From Acidobacteriota bacterium (GTDB taxonomy: Bacteria > Acidobacteriota > Thermoanaerobaculia > Multivoradales > JAHZIX01), in NCBI GenBank assembly GCA_020439725.1, contig JAGQSE010000628.1, positions 1 through 13,883 of the forward strand: 13,883 bases of DNA, written 5' to 3'. The notes under the pieces were generated by a model. The model had not been told where the DNA came from. It searched no databases and saw only the letters and a list, made by a program, of their open reading frames with translations. How positions within the stretch are numbered: position 1 is the stretch's first letter; the number at the start of each line of letters is the position of its first letter. The translations under genes and the position numbers were made by a program. This document shows positions 1 to 6,393 of the stretch, one piece after another.

Positions 1-2
1 GG

Positions 3-596
3 CTCGCCGCGGTCGCCCAGCTCACCGACCGGGCGCCGGTGATGCGCCTCCTGCCGTGGCCCGAGTGGATGGCGGAGAACCCTGCCGACTACGGGCCCCT
101 CGCCGCCGAGGTGGCGGTCGAGGCCGGCCAGCGCCAGCTCTTGCCCGCGCTGCGCTCCCTGCTCGAGGACAACGCCGGCCCCGAGCTGATCCGCGCCATG
201 GGCGAGCTCGGGGACCGCGAGAGCATCCCGACGCTCCTCGCCCTGCTCGAAGACCGCGACAGCCACTATCGGCCCGTGGTCCTCGAGAGCCTCGGCCGCA
301 TCGGCGGTCCTCGCGTGCGCCGGGCCCTGCGCCAGGTGGCGGAAGAGGACGGCGAGGTCACCTCGCGCATCGCCTACAAGGCCTTGTCGCTGTGCGCGAC
401 GGAAGAGGACGACGGCTTCTTCCGCGACGCCGTCGGGCATCCGGACTGGTACGTACGCCTGGCCTGCGCCGAGGTCCTGGGGCGCTTCCAACGACCGAAG
501 AACCTCGCCGCCCTGGTCCAGCTCGCCGCCGACCCGGCCTCCATCGTCGCCCAGCGGGCGCTGGCGCTCCTCGAGCCGGAGGGCGAGCCTCGGTGA
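3..596 (+). CDS. HEAT-repeat protein, 5' end outside window (partial)
   Basis: The reading frame is open from the left edge (first full codon at 3), so the gene is truncated by the window. The GTG at 39 is unlikely to be the true start, because the codons before it read as the same helical protein (LAAVAQLTDRAP). The visible ~197 residues consist of HEAT/PBS-lyase-like helical pairs: 'LIRAMGELGDRESIPTLLAL', 'VVLESLGRIGGPRVRRALRQ', 'VRLACAEVLGRF' and 'AALVQLAADPASIVAQRALA'. Such repeats form a right-handed solenoid that binds proteins; no catalytic motif is visible. The stop (594-596) overlaps the GTG start of cheR by 4 bp, so the two are very likely cotranscribed and translationally coupled. 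I infer a scaffold or adaptor role in a chemosensory complex; the partner cannot be read from sequence. The HEAT assignment is firm and the role is open. Confidence 0.88.
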   Translation, partial: LAAVAQLTDRAPVMRLLPWPEWMAENPADYGPLAAEVAVEAGQRQLLPALRSLLEDNAGPELIRAMGELGDRESIPTLLALLEDRDSHYRPVVLESLGRIGGPRVRRALRQVAEEDGEVTSRIAYKALSLCATEEDDGFFRDAVGHPDWYVRLACAEVLGRFQRPKNLAALVQLAADPASIVAQRALALLEPEGEPR

Positions 597-1435
597 GCCA
601 AGAGATCGCGCCGATGACGCGCGAAGAGCAGGCGTTGTTCAACGAGGTGCTGTCACGGGAGTTCGGGCTGCACTTTCCGGACGGCAAGCGGCAGATCCTC
701 CAGTCGCGGCTCGAGCCGCGGCTGCGCGACCTGCGGCTGCGGCGTTTCCTCGACTACTACCTGAAGCTGCAATGCGAGCTGGGTGAGGAACGCGACCACC
801 TGGTCCGCCGCGTCACCAACAACGAGACCTATTTCTTCCGTGAGAAGGCGCAGTTCGACGCGCTCTTCGACGTCGCCTTGCCGGGGCTCCTCGAAGCGCC
901 CGCGCATCCGGGGAAGCTGCGGCTCCTCTCCGCGGGCTGCTCCTCCGGGGAGGAGCCCTACACGCTGGCCATCTATGCCCGTCAGAACCGCTTTCGCCTG
1001 GGCACCACCGAGGTCCAGGTCGAGGCCTTCGACATCGACACCGACCGCCTGGCGCTGGCCGAGGCCGGCGAGTACCAGCCGCGCTCGCTGCGCACCCTCG
1101 ATCCCGAGCGTACGGGCTATTTCTTCCGCCGCCCCGCCGAGGATCGCTTCGTGCTCAAGGAGCCCTTCCGCGAAGGTGTGCGGTTCCGGCGCGGCAACAT
1201 CGTCGACCCGGCCTCGTTCAACCCCCAGGGCTCCTACGACGCTCTCTTCTGCCGCAACGTCCTGATCTACTTCTCCGACGTCGCGCTCCACCGGGCCATC
1301 GAGAACTTCGCCCGCGCGCTTCGCCCCGGTGGCATCCTCTTCCTCGGTCACTCGGAGTCGATCATCGGGCTGTCGCCCCACTTCGAGACCTTGCGTCTCG
1401 ACCGGTGCATCGCCTACCGGAGGAACCCGCGATGA
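593..1435 (+). CDS. cheR: Chemotaxis protein methyltransferase CheR
   Basis: CheR transfers methyl groups from S-adenosylmethionine to glutamates of chemoreceptors in the cytoplasm, opposing CheB. With the GTG start at 593 the protein has 280 residues, normal for a single-domain CheR. The N-terminal helical domain contains TNNETYFFRE at 75-84, the classic CheR segment. The SAM-binding loop is SAGCSSGEEPY at 113-123, and CRNVLIYF at 220-227 is the conserved strand near the active site. I chose GTG 593 because GGAGGG lies nine bases upstream (578-583) and GTGA overlaps the previous stop; ATG 614 is the alternative and would shorten the protein by seven residues. A longer in-frame extension upstream overlaps the HEAT gene and is arginine-rich noise. 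The 3' end overlaps cheB by 4 bp (ATGA). There is no C-terminal TPR domain and no receptor-tethering motif that I can recognise. Confidence 0.97.
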   Translation: MSQEIAPMTREEQALFNEVLSREFGLHFPDGKRQILQSRLEPRLRDLRLRRFLDYYLKLQCELGEERDHLVRRVTNNETYFFREKAQFDALFDVALPGLLEAPAHPGKLRLLSAGCSSGEEPYTLAIYARQNRFRLGTTEVQVEAFDIDTDRLALAEAGEYQPRSLRTLDPERTGYFFRRPAEDRFVLKEPFREGVRFRRGNIVDPASFNPQGSYDALFCRNVLIYFSDVALHRAIENFARALRPGGILFLGHSESIIGLSPHFETLRLDRCIAYRRNPR

Positions 1436-2574
1436 GCGGCGGCCCGTTGCGGGTCGTCGTGGTCGACGATTCGAGCTTCGTGCGGCGTGCCATCAGCCGC
1501 ATGCTCGAAGCCGACGACCGCATCGAGATCGTCGCCCAGGCGTCGACCGGCGAGGAGCTGGTCACGCATCTCGACGAATGGCGTCCCGACGCCATCACCC
1601 TCGATCTCTCGATGCCCGGCATGGGCGGGCTGCAGACCCTCGACCACATCATGAGCCGGCGGCCGACGCCGGTGATCATCCTCTCGACCCACTCGGCCAA
1701 GGACGCGCCGCTGACCATCGAGGCGCTGCACCGCGGTGCCACCGACTTCATCGACAAGCAGCAGTACTCGCTGGTCGATTTCGAGGCGTTGCGCGGGGTC
1801 ATCGTCCAGAAGCTCCTGCAGCTGCGCGGCGTCAGCCCGCGACCCCGGAGAGAGACCGGGCCGGCGCCGGCGCGGGAGCGGTCCGGGACGACGTCGAGCC
1901 GCGGCAAGACCGCGGTGCGCTCGCCGGCGGCGGCTCGGAGCCGTGGGACCAAGGCCGAGCCTCCAGCCACCGTCGATCCCGCGGCCCGCTTCGAGGTGGT
2001 GGTGGTCGGCGCGTCGACCGGCGGTCCTCCCACCATCCAGCGGGTGCTCGAGGATCTGGGCTCGCTGGTGCGGGTGCCGGTGGTCATCGTCCAGCACATG
2101 CCCGCGGGCTTCACCCGCGCCTTCGCCGAGCGGCTCAACACGCATCTGCCGCTCCACGTCCGCGAGGCCGAGGACGGCGAGACGCTGCTGCCCGGCACCG
2201 TCTACATCGCCCCGGCGGGCAGGCACCTGCGCCTCGCCCGCAGCGGCGAGATGCTGGTCGCCCGGCTCGACGCGGAGCCGTCCCAGGTCAGTCATCGGCC
2301 TTCCGTCGACATCCTCTTCGATTCGGCGGCGGAGGTCGCCGGCAAGCGGACGCTGGCGGTGCTGCTCACGGGGATGGGCAGCGACGGCGCCGCCGGCATG
2401 CTGCAGGTGCGCAAGGCCGGGGGGTGGACCCTCGGTCAGGATGCCGCCAGCTGTGTCGTCCACGGCATGCCGCGGGCGGCGGCGAACCTCCACGCGGTGC
2501 TCGAGGAGTCCTCCCTCGAACGCCTGGGACCACGGCTGCGCCACCTCCTGGGCGAGTCCGGCGCGCCGTCTTGA
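1432..2574 (+). CDS. cheB: Chemotaxis response regulator protein-glutamate methylesterase CheB
   Basis: CheB removes methyl groups from receptor glutamates (and can deamidate glutamines) when phosphorylated by CheA. The protein has 380 residues. The receiver domain (about 5-130) has the acidic pair D12/D13, phospho-acceptor D58 in LDLSMPGMGG, T/S at 85-86 and K109. An Arg/Pro/Ser-rich linker of about 50 residues (133-185) leads to the esterase domain. There the serine is S195 in GASTGG, the histidine H222 in QHMP and the aspartate D318 in GMGSDGA, so the catalytic triad is intact. The start ATG 1432 overlaps the cheR stop, with GGAGG at 1419-1423. Receiver lysine K109 is followed by glutamine (DFIDKQQYS) rather than the usual proline. 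The gene ends with tandem stops TGA TAG (2572-2577). Confidence 0.97.
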   Translation: MSGGPLRVVVVDDSSFVRRAISRMLEADDRIEIVAQASTGEELVTHLDEWRPDAITLDLSMPGMGGLQTLDHIMSRRPTPVIILSTHSAKDAPLTIEALHRGATDFIDKQQYSLVDFEALRGVIVQKLLQLRGVSPRPRRETGPAPARERSGTTSSRGKTAVRSPAAARSRGTKAEPPATVDPAARFEVVVVGASTGGPPTIQRVLEDLGSLVRVPVVIVQHMPAGFTRAFAERLNTHLPLHVREAEDGETLLPGTVYIAPAGRHLRLARSGEMLVARLDAEPSQVSHRPSVDILFDSAAEVAGKRTLAVLLTGMGSDGAAGMLQVRKAGGWTLGQDAASCVVHGMPRAAANLHAVLEESSLERLGPRLRHLLGESGAPS

Positions 2575-2668
2575 TAGCCTTGGAGCTTGCCCGTGATCGA
2601 TGGCCGTCCGGGGTCGCCAGCCACCCGCCCCGGGTTCGGCTTCCGATCGTCGGGGAGGAGGGACGAGG

Positions 2669-3307
2669 ATGAGCGAGGAGCCGCGGCGTCGGGTCCGCAA
2701 GCGGTCCGACGGCAGGAAGAAGACGGTCGAGGAGCGGGCGGCCGAGGCGGCGCCGCAGGTGCCTGGGCTCTCGGAGACCCCGGGATTCGCGCCCTTCGAG
2801 GTCGGAGGCGAGGCGGACGATCTCGAGCTCGAAGCAGGGCTCGGCGCCGACACCGAAGACGAGGCCTCGGAGCTCTGGGTGGTGTTCCGCATCGCGGAGC
2901 GGCGGTACGCCCTGCCGGTGCTGCGCATCCAGGAGGTGCTGCGTGCCGGCGTGGTCACCCGCGTTCCCCACGCTCCTCACGCCATCCGCGGCGTCACCAA
3001 CATGCGCGGTCGCGTCCTGCCCCTGGTCGATCTGCGCCAGCGGCTCGGCTTCGAAGCCAAGGCCATCGGCTCCCAGGACCGCATTCTCGTGACACTCTCG
3101 GCGGCCGGTCCCGTGGGGCTGCTGGTCGATGCGGTCGAGCACATGGTGCCGGTCCGCGCCAGCGAACGCAGTGCGCCCCCGGACGAGCTCGGTGAGGAGG
3201 AGCTGGGCGCGGCGTTGGCCGTTGCCGACGTCGGAGACCGGCCGATGGTGCTGCTCGACCTCGAACGGCTCCTCGCCCCCTTCGCCGTGGCGGCGCGGGC
3301 GAGCTGA
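2669..3307 (+). CDS. cheW: CheW-domain chemotaxis coupling protein with charged N-terminal extension
   Basis: CheW links chemoreceptors to the CheA kinase and helps build the receptor array. The protein has 212 residues. The CheW domain covers about 68-208: it begins at ELWVVFRIAERRYALPV and contains the signature NMRGRVLPLVDL at 111-122. The first ~67 residues are an extension, initially basic (RRRVRKRSDGRKK) then acidic (ELEAGLGADTEDEASE), absent from minimal CheW proteins and probably disordered. I chose ATG 2669 because a strong GGAGGAGGG stands at 2654-2662; an upstream in-frame ATG at 2600 lacks this. It lies 94 bp after cheB on the same strand, so it is probably the last gene of the same operon. 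No CheA, CheY or receptor gene is visible; these are presumably upstream of the window. Confidence 0.93.
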   Translation: MSEEPRRRVRKRSDGRKKTVEERAAEAAPQVPGLSETPGFAPFEVGGEADDLELEAGLGADTEDEASELWVVFRIAERRYALPVLRIQEVLRAGVVTRVPHAPHAIRGVTNMRGRVLPLVDLRQRLGFEAKAIGSQDRILVTLSAAGPVGLLVDAVEHMVPVRASERSAPPDELGEEELGAALAVADVGDRPMVLLDLERLLAPFAVAARAS

Positions 3308-3357
3308 TCCCGCGACGATGCCGCGGGGATCTCGATGATCGATATGAGTTTTCTTTT
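3306..3357 (+). terminator. Possible intrinsic terminator after the chemosensory operon
   Basis: Arms GATCCCGCG (3306-3314) and CGCGGGGATC (3322-3331) pair with one bulged G across a 7-nt loop; the first arm begins inside the cheW stop codon. A T-rich run (TTTTCTTTT, 3349-3357) follows 17 nt later. That gap is longer than in a classic terminator, so this is tentative. The next gene is 64 bp downstream on the same strand. Confidence 0.35.
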
Positions 3358-3371
3358 CCCGGAGGTGCCCG

Positions 3372-5756
3372 ATGCGTGACGACACGAGTCCCCGACGACA
3401 CGGACGACGCAACCAGGCCGGCGACGCGACGCCGGGGCTGGTCACGGCCCTGGCGGCTCTGGTCGTCGTGGTCCTGGTGGTGCTGGTCTCCCTGCGGAGC
3501 TCGGACCCGTCGCCGGCTCCGCTTCCCGCGGACGCTCCACAGGAGGTGTTTTCCGCGGCGCGGGCCATGGAGCACGTCCGGGCTTTGTCGGAGGAGCCCC
3601 GGCCGACCGGCTCTCCGGCCCACGCCCTGGCCCGAGAGTACATCCTCTCGGAGCTGCGCAAACTGGGTCTCGAACCCGAGGTGGATGAAGACACGGTCCT
3701 CGACGGTGATCTGTGGGGCGTCGAGATCAACGCCGTCCGAGCGCGCAACATCTTCGTCCGGCTTCCCGGCGCCTCGGGCCCCGCCGCCAAATCCCTGCTG
3801 GTCATGGCGCACTACGACTCGGTGCCCACCGGCCCCGGAGCCGCCGACGACGCCTCGTCGGTGGCCGCGATCCTCGAGTCGATCCGCGCCATCCGCGCCG
3901 GGGAGGCGCTGCCCCACGACGTGCTGATCCTGTTCACCGACGCGGAGGAGGTGGGGCTGTCGGGAGCCTTCGGCTTCACCCGTCACCACCCCTGGATGTC
4001 CGAGGTGGGCCTGGTCCTCAACTTCGAGGCGCGGGGCAACCACGGCCCGGTGCGGATGTTCCGGACCAGCGGCGGCAACCGGTGGCTCATCGAGCAGCTG
4101 GCCGCCGCGGCGCCGGAACCGGTGGCCAGCTCGGTCTACTACGAGGCCTACAAGCGGCTGCCCAACGACACCGACCTGACCGCCTTCCTGCGCGCGGGCA
4201 CGCCCGGCATGGACTTCGCCTTCATCGAGGGCTTTCCCCACTACCACTCGGCCCTCGACACCGCCGACGCCCTCGACCCGGCGAGCGTGCAGCACCAGGG
4301 CTCGTACCTCATGAGCCTGATCCGCGCCTTCTCGGCCGCCGACCTGAGCCAGGCGCGCGGTGGCGACGACGCGATCTTCTTCAACCCCGTCGGTGGCTGG
4401 CTGGTGGTGTACCCCGTCGCGTGGGCCCTGCCGTTGGCGGTGGTCGCGGCTGTGCTCTTCCTGGCCGTGCTCTTCCTCGGCTTCCGTCGACACCGTCTGA
4501 GCCCCGCTTCGGTGCTGGCGGGCTTTGGCGGCACGCTTCTCGCGGCGCTGGTCTGCGCCGGCATCGCGCATCTGCTCTGGCAGCAGGTCTTTGCCCTCGA
4601 TTCCGATTTCCGCTGGCTGGTGCCGGGGCAGACCTACGACCTGGTCGCCTACCTGTGGGGCTTCGCCCTGCTCGGCACCGGCCTCGGCTGGCTGGTCTGC
4701 CGGTTGCTCACGCGGCGCGGCGGAGAGGCCGGGTTCACCGCCGGTGCGGCGCTCGTCTGGCTGGTGGCGACGGCGGCGACCTCGGTGCTGGTGCCCGGGG
4801 TGAGCTACGTCTTCCTGTGGCCTACGGTGTTCGCCCTCGCCGGTCTCGCCTGGCTGGTGAGCCGGGACGAGAGCGCGGCCTCCGGCTGGATCGGTCTGGT
4901 GGTGGCGAGCCTCGCCGCCCTTCCGGTGCTGCTTCTGCTACCCCCGTTGCTGGCCGCGCTCTTCGAGGGCTTGGGGGTGAGCGTCGCGGCGGTGATGGGG
5001 ATCCTGGTGGCCCTCGGGCTGGCCCTCACCACCCCGTTGTGGAGCCTCGCCGCCCGCCGGTTCAAGCTCCTGCCGCCGGTGGCGCTGCTGCTCGCGGGGC
5101 TTGGAATCCTCGGCTGGGCGGCGATGACCGCCACCGCGGGCACCGCCGAGGATCCCCGGACGGATTCGCTGCTTTATGGTCTCGATGCGCAGAACGGGGA
5201 GGCGTGGTGGTTCAGCTACGGCCATGCCGACGCCTGGACCGAAGGGTACCTCGGCGAGGATCCGCAACGGATGCCTCTCGACGGCTTCGAGCCGTGGCCG
5301 CCGCGGCGGGGCTTCCTCGTCGGTCCGGCGCCGGCTCTGCCGCTGTCGCCACCGCAGGTCGAGCTGGTCGAGCGAAGCGAGGAGACCGACCCCTACCGCA
5401 TCGTGGTGCGTCTGCGTTCCGAGCGCGGGGCGGGAGCCTTCTACCTCAAGGTCGAGACCCTGGCGCGCATCGAGACTCTGACCATCGACGGCCGCCGCTG
5501 GGATTTCGGGGTGGGCGGGCTGTCCGCAAACGACGGCGGGCGCTGGCTGCTGCGCTATCTCGGTGCCACGGGGGAACCGGTGGAGCTCACCTTCGAGCTC
5601 GACCAGCAACAGCCCCTCGAGCTGCGGTTGGTGGACCAGACTTTCGGTCTACCCGCCATCGACGACACGGTGCCGGCTCGTCCGTCGGGTTCGATGGCCA
5701 ACCCCTATGGTCCCCTGACCGACGTCACCCTGGTCTCGTCGCGGGCCTACTACTAG
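3372..5756 (+). CDS. Membrane-anchored M28 family zinc metallopeptidase (ERMP1/Fxna-like architecture)
   Basis: This is a 794-residue predicted aminopeptidase-type M28 enzyme in a polytopic membrane protein. A hydrophobic segment at about 22-41 anchors the N-terminus. The peptidase domain (about 55-325) has the two-zinc site: H147/D149 in MAHYDS, bridging D159 in GAADDASS, catalytic E192 and ligand E193 in FTDAEEVG, E219 in NFEARG, and H292 in HYHSALDT. All expected metal-binding positions are present. From about 343 to 588 I count eight transmembrane helices, followed by a ~200-residue C-terminal domain rich in beta-type sequence, presumably periplasmic. This order matches eukaryotic ERMP1/Fxna and vacuolar Pff1-type proteases and their bacterial relatives. 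The start ATG 3372 has GGAGGT at 3361-3366. Substrate is unknown; cleavage of N-terminal residues from peptides at the outer face of the membrane is inferred from the family. Confidence 0.93.
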   Translation: MRDDTSPRRHGRRNQAGDATPGLVTALAALVVVVLVVLVSLRSSDPSPAPLPADAPQEVFSAARAMEHVRALSEEPRPTGSPAHALAREYILSELRKLGLEPEVDEDTVLDGDLWGVEINAVRARNIFVRLPGASGPAAKSLLVMAHYDSVPTGPGAADDASSVAAILESIRAIRAGEALPHDVLILFTDAEEVGLSGAFGFTRHHPWMSEVGLVLNFEARGNHGPVRMFRTSGGNRWLIEQLAAAAPEPVASSVYYEAYKRLPNDTDLTAFLRAGTPGMDFAFIEGFPHYHSALDTADALDPASVQHQGSYLMSLIRAFSAADLSQARGGDDAIFFNPVGGWLVVYPVAWALPLAVVAAVLFLAVLFLGFRRHRLSPASVLAGFGGTLLAALVCAGIAHLLWQQVFALDSDFRWLVPGQTYDLVAYLWGFALLGTGLGWLVCRLLTRRGGEAGFTAGAALVWLVATAATSVLVPGVSYVFLWPTVFALAGLAWLVSRDESAASGWIGLVVASLAALPVLLLLPPLLAALFEGLGVSVAAVMGILVALGLALTTPLWSLAARRFKLLPPVALLLAGLGILGWAAMTATAGTAEDPRTDSLLYGLDAQNGEAWWFSYGHADAWTEGYLGEDPQRMPLDGFEPWPPRRGFLVGPAPALPLSPPQVELVERSEETDPYRIVVRLRSERGAGAFYLKVETLARIETLTIDGRRWDFGVGGLSANDGGRWLLRYLGATGEPVELTFELDQQQPLELRLVDQTFGLPAIDDTVPARPSGSMANPYGPLTDVTLVSSRAYY

Positions 5757-5912
5757 GAGGCCTGTCGCAAGGGGAGGAGGGCAGCGGCGGCGATCGGCCG
5801 CGCGCCGGTGGCCGCGACGGCTGCTCGGGGTGTCTGGCGGCCGCCGGAGACGGGCGTCGGTCCGGATCCGGCGGCTTGGCACGCCGATTCGGGCGAAAAA
5901 CTTCTGTTTCGA

Positions 5913-5924
5913 GGGTACGTACCC
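5913..5924. promoter_or_regulatory. 12-bp perfect palindrome, possible operator
   Basis: GGGTACGTACCC is a perfect palindrome lying in the only AT-rich part of this intergenic region, 93 bp before the ATG at 6018. Its size and position suit a dimeric regulator's binding site. No matching regulator gene is nearby, so the role is inference. Confidence 0.3.
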
Positions 5925-5971
5925 CTGCATTTCTCTCTCATTTGCAATAGGGTATGTGCTTGCGGACGGGA

Positions 5972-5988
5972 CCACCGAAGCTCGGTGG
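5972..5988 (+). promoter_or_regulatory. Leader hairpin upstream of the small exported-peptide gene
   Basis: CCACCGA (5972-5978) and TCGGTGG (5982-5988) form a perfect 7-bp stem with a 3-nt loop, ending 29 nt before the ATG and 16 nt before the ribosome binding site. No T-run follows, so it is not a normal terminator. It could affect mRNA stability or translation of the downstream gene. Confidence 0.3.
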
Positions 5989-6017
5989 GTTCTAGATGCC
6001 GCCTGGGAGGGGATTCC

Positions 6018-6218
6018 ATGAATCGCTTGAACTTTGTCGGTCTATTCCTGGTGCTTGCCTTCATTGCCGTGGCGCCCGTCAACTGGGCGGATCTCGGCCG
6101 GACCGCGGACCTCTCGATCCACGCCAAGGCGATCCCTTCGGGTGAGTGGACCCGGGGCATCGATCCCGATCCCAGCGGCTCCGACGTCCGCCCGCCAAGC
6201 CAGCCGGAAAACCAGTAG
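6018..6218 (+). CDS. Small exported or membrane-anchored protein of 66 residues, unknown function
   Basis: I do not recognise a family. The protein starts MNRLNFVGLFLVLAFIAVAPV, a short basic N-terminus plus a hydrophobic core that looks like a signal peptide or single membrane anchor. A polar, Pro/Ser/Asp-rich tail of about 45 residues follows, ending PPSQPENQ. No cysteine is present, so it is not a lipoprotein and has no disulfides. The start at ATG 6018 is supported by a purine-rich GGGAGGGGA at 6005-6013. A longer frame begins upstream at 5808 but lacks a ribosome binding site and its extra part looks non-coding. The gene stands alone, 261 bp after the M28 peptidase and converging on the M48 gene, with its own structured leader. 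A small secreted peptide or a short cell-envelope protein are both possible. Confidence 0.6.
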   Translation: MNRLNFVGLFLVLAFIAVAPVNWADLGRTADLSIHAKAIPSGEWTRGIDPDPSGSDVRPPSQPENQ

Positions 6219-6279
6219 GCAACCTCCGCTCCGGGTCACCGCTCGCGAGGATCGAGCGTCCCGGGGTGCTCACCGTACC

Positions 6280-6347
6280 GCCAGGGTCGCCGGCAGCCCT
6301 TGCCGCGCGGCCCTGGCTACCGACGGTCCAGCCGCCATCCTGGCGGC
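6280..6347. terminator. GC-rich hairpins at the convergent junction, possible bidirectional terminator
   Basis: Two inverted repeats occupy the gap between convergent genes. GCCAGGG (6280-6286) pairs with CCCTGGC (6311-6317). GCCGCCA (6331-6337) pairs with TGGCGGC (6341-6347) across a 3-nt loop. Neither has a T-run on either strand, so they are weak as classic intrinsic terminators, but their position after both stop codons fits transcription termination or RNA 3'-end protection. Nothing else is visible at 6219-6354. Confidence 0.35.
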
Positions 6348-6354
6348 CGCCTTC

Positions 6355-6393
6355 CTAGCTGAATGTGCTAGCTGAACGTGCTAGCTGAACGTG
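6355..6393 (-). repeat. Three tandem 13-bp units carrying the stop codon of the M48 gene
   Basis: Read on the minus strand, the unit CACGTTCAGCTAG occurs twice, then once as CACATTCAGCTAG. The first unit encodes the last residues (T-F-S) and stop of the M48 protease. Because 13 is not a multiple of three, the TAG codons at 6381-6383, 6368-6370 and 6355-6357 fall in all three minus-strand frames. One unit differs by a single base, so the triplication is either not brand new or has diverged slightly. Confidence 0.95.

Larger units (their letters stand above)
5757..6017. other. Intergenic leader region before the small exported-peptide gene
   Basis: No credible gene is seen here; the short frames have poor codon use. 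The first ~120 bp is GC-rich with short self-complementary stretches (GGCGGCCGCC at 5836-5845, CCGGATCCGG at 5862-5871). From about 5891 the composition becomes clearly AT-richer (GAAAAACTTCTGTTTC, TTTCTCTCTCATTTGCAAT). That change, with the palindrome and hairpin listed separately, suggests a promoter or 5' leader for the gene at 6018. Confidence 0.5.

Noticed and set aside
2600..2668. Upstream ATG for cheW at 2600
   Set aside because: It lacks a ribosome binding site while ATG 2669 has GGAGGAGGG at the right distance; the added residues look non-coding.
1414..2958. 514-codon open frame on the minus strand over cheB and cheW
   Set aside because: It lies antisense to two recognisable chemotaxis genes, and its translation is Arg/Pro/Gly-rich with no motif; long antisense frames are expected at this GC content.
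2994..4571. 525-codon minus-strand frame over cheW and the M28 gene
   Set aside because: Antisense shadow of clearly conserved coding sequence; low-complexity Arg/Gly/His text with no domain.
5836..5871. GGCGGCCGCC and CCGGATCCGG palindromes considered as operators
   Set aside because: Ten-base G/C palindromes are frequent by chance in DNA of this composition and are not positioned at a promoter.
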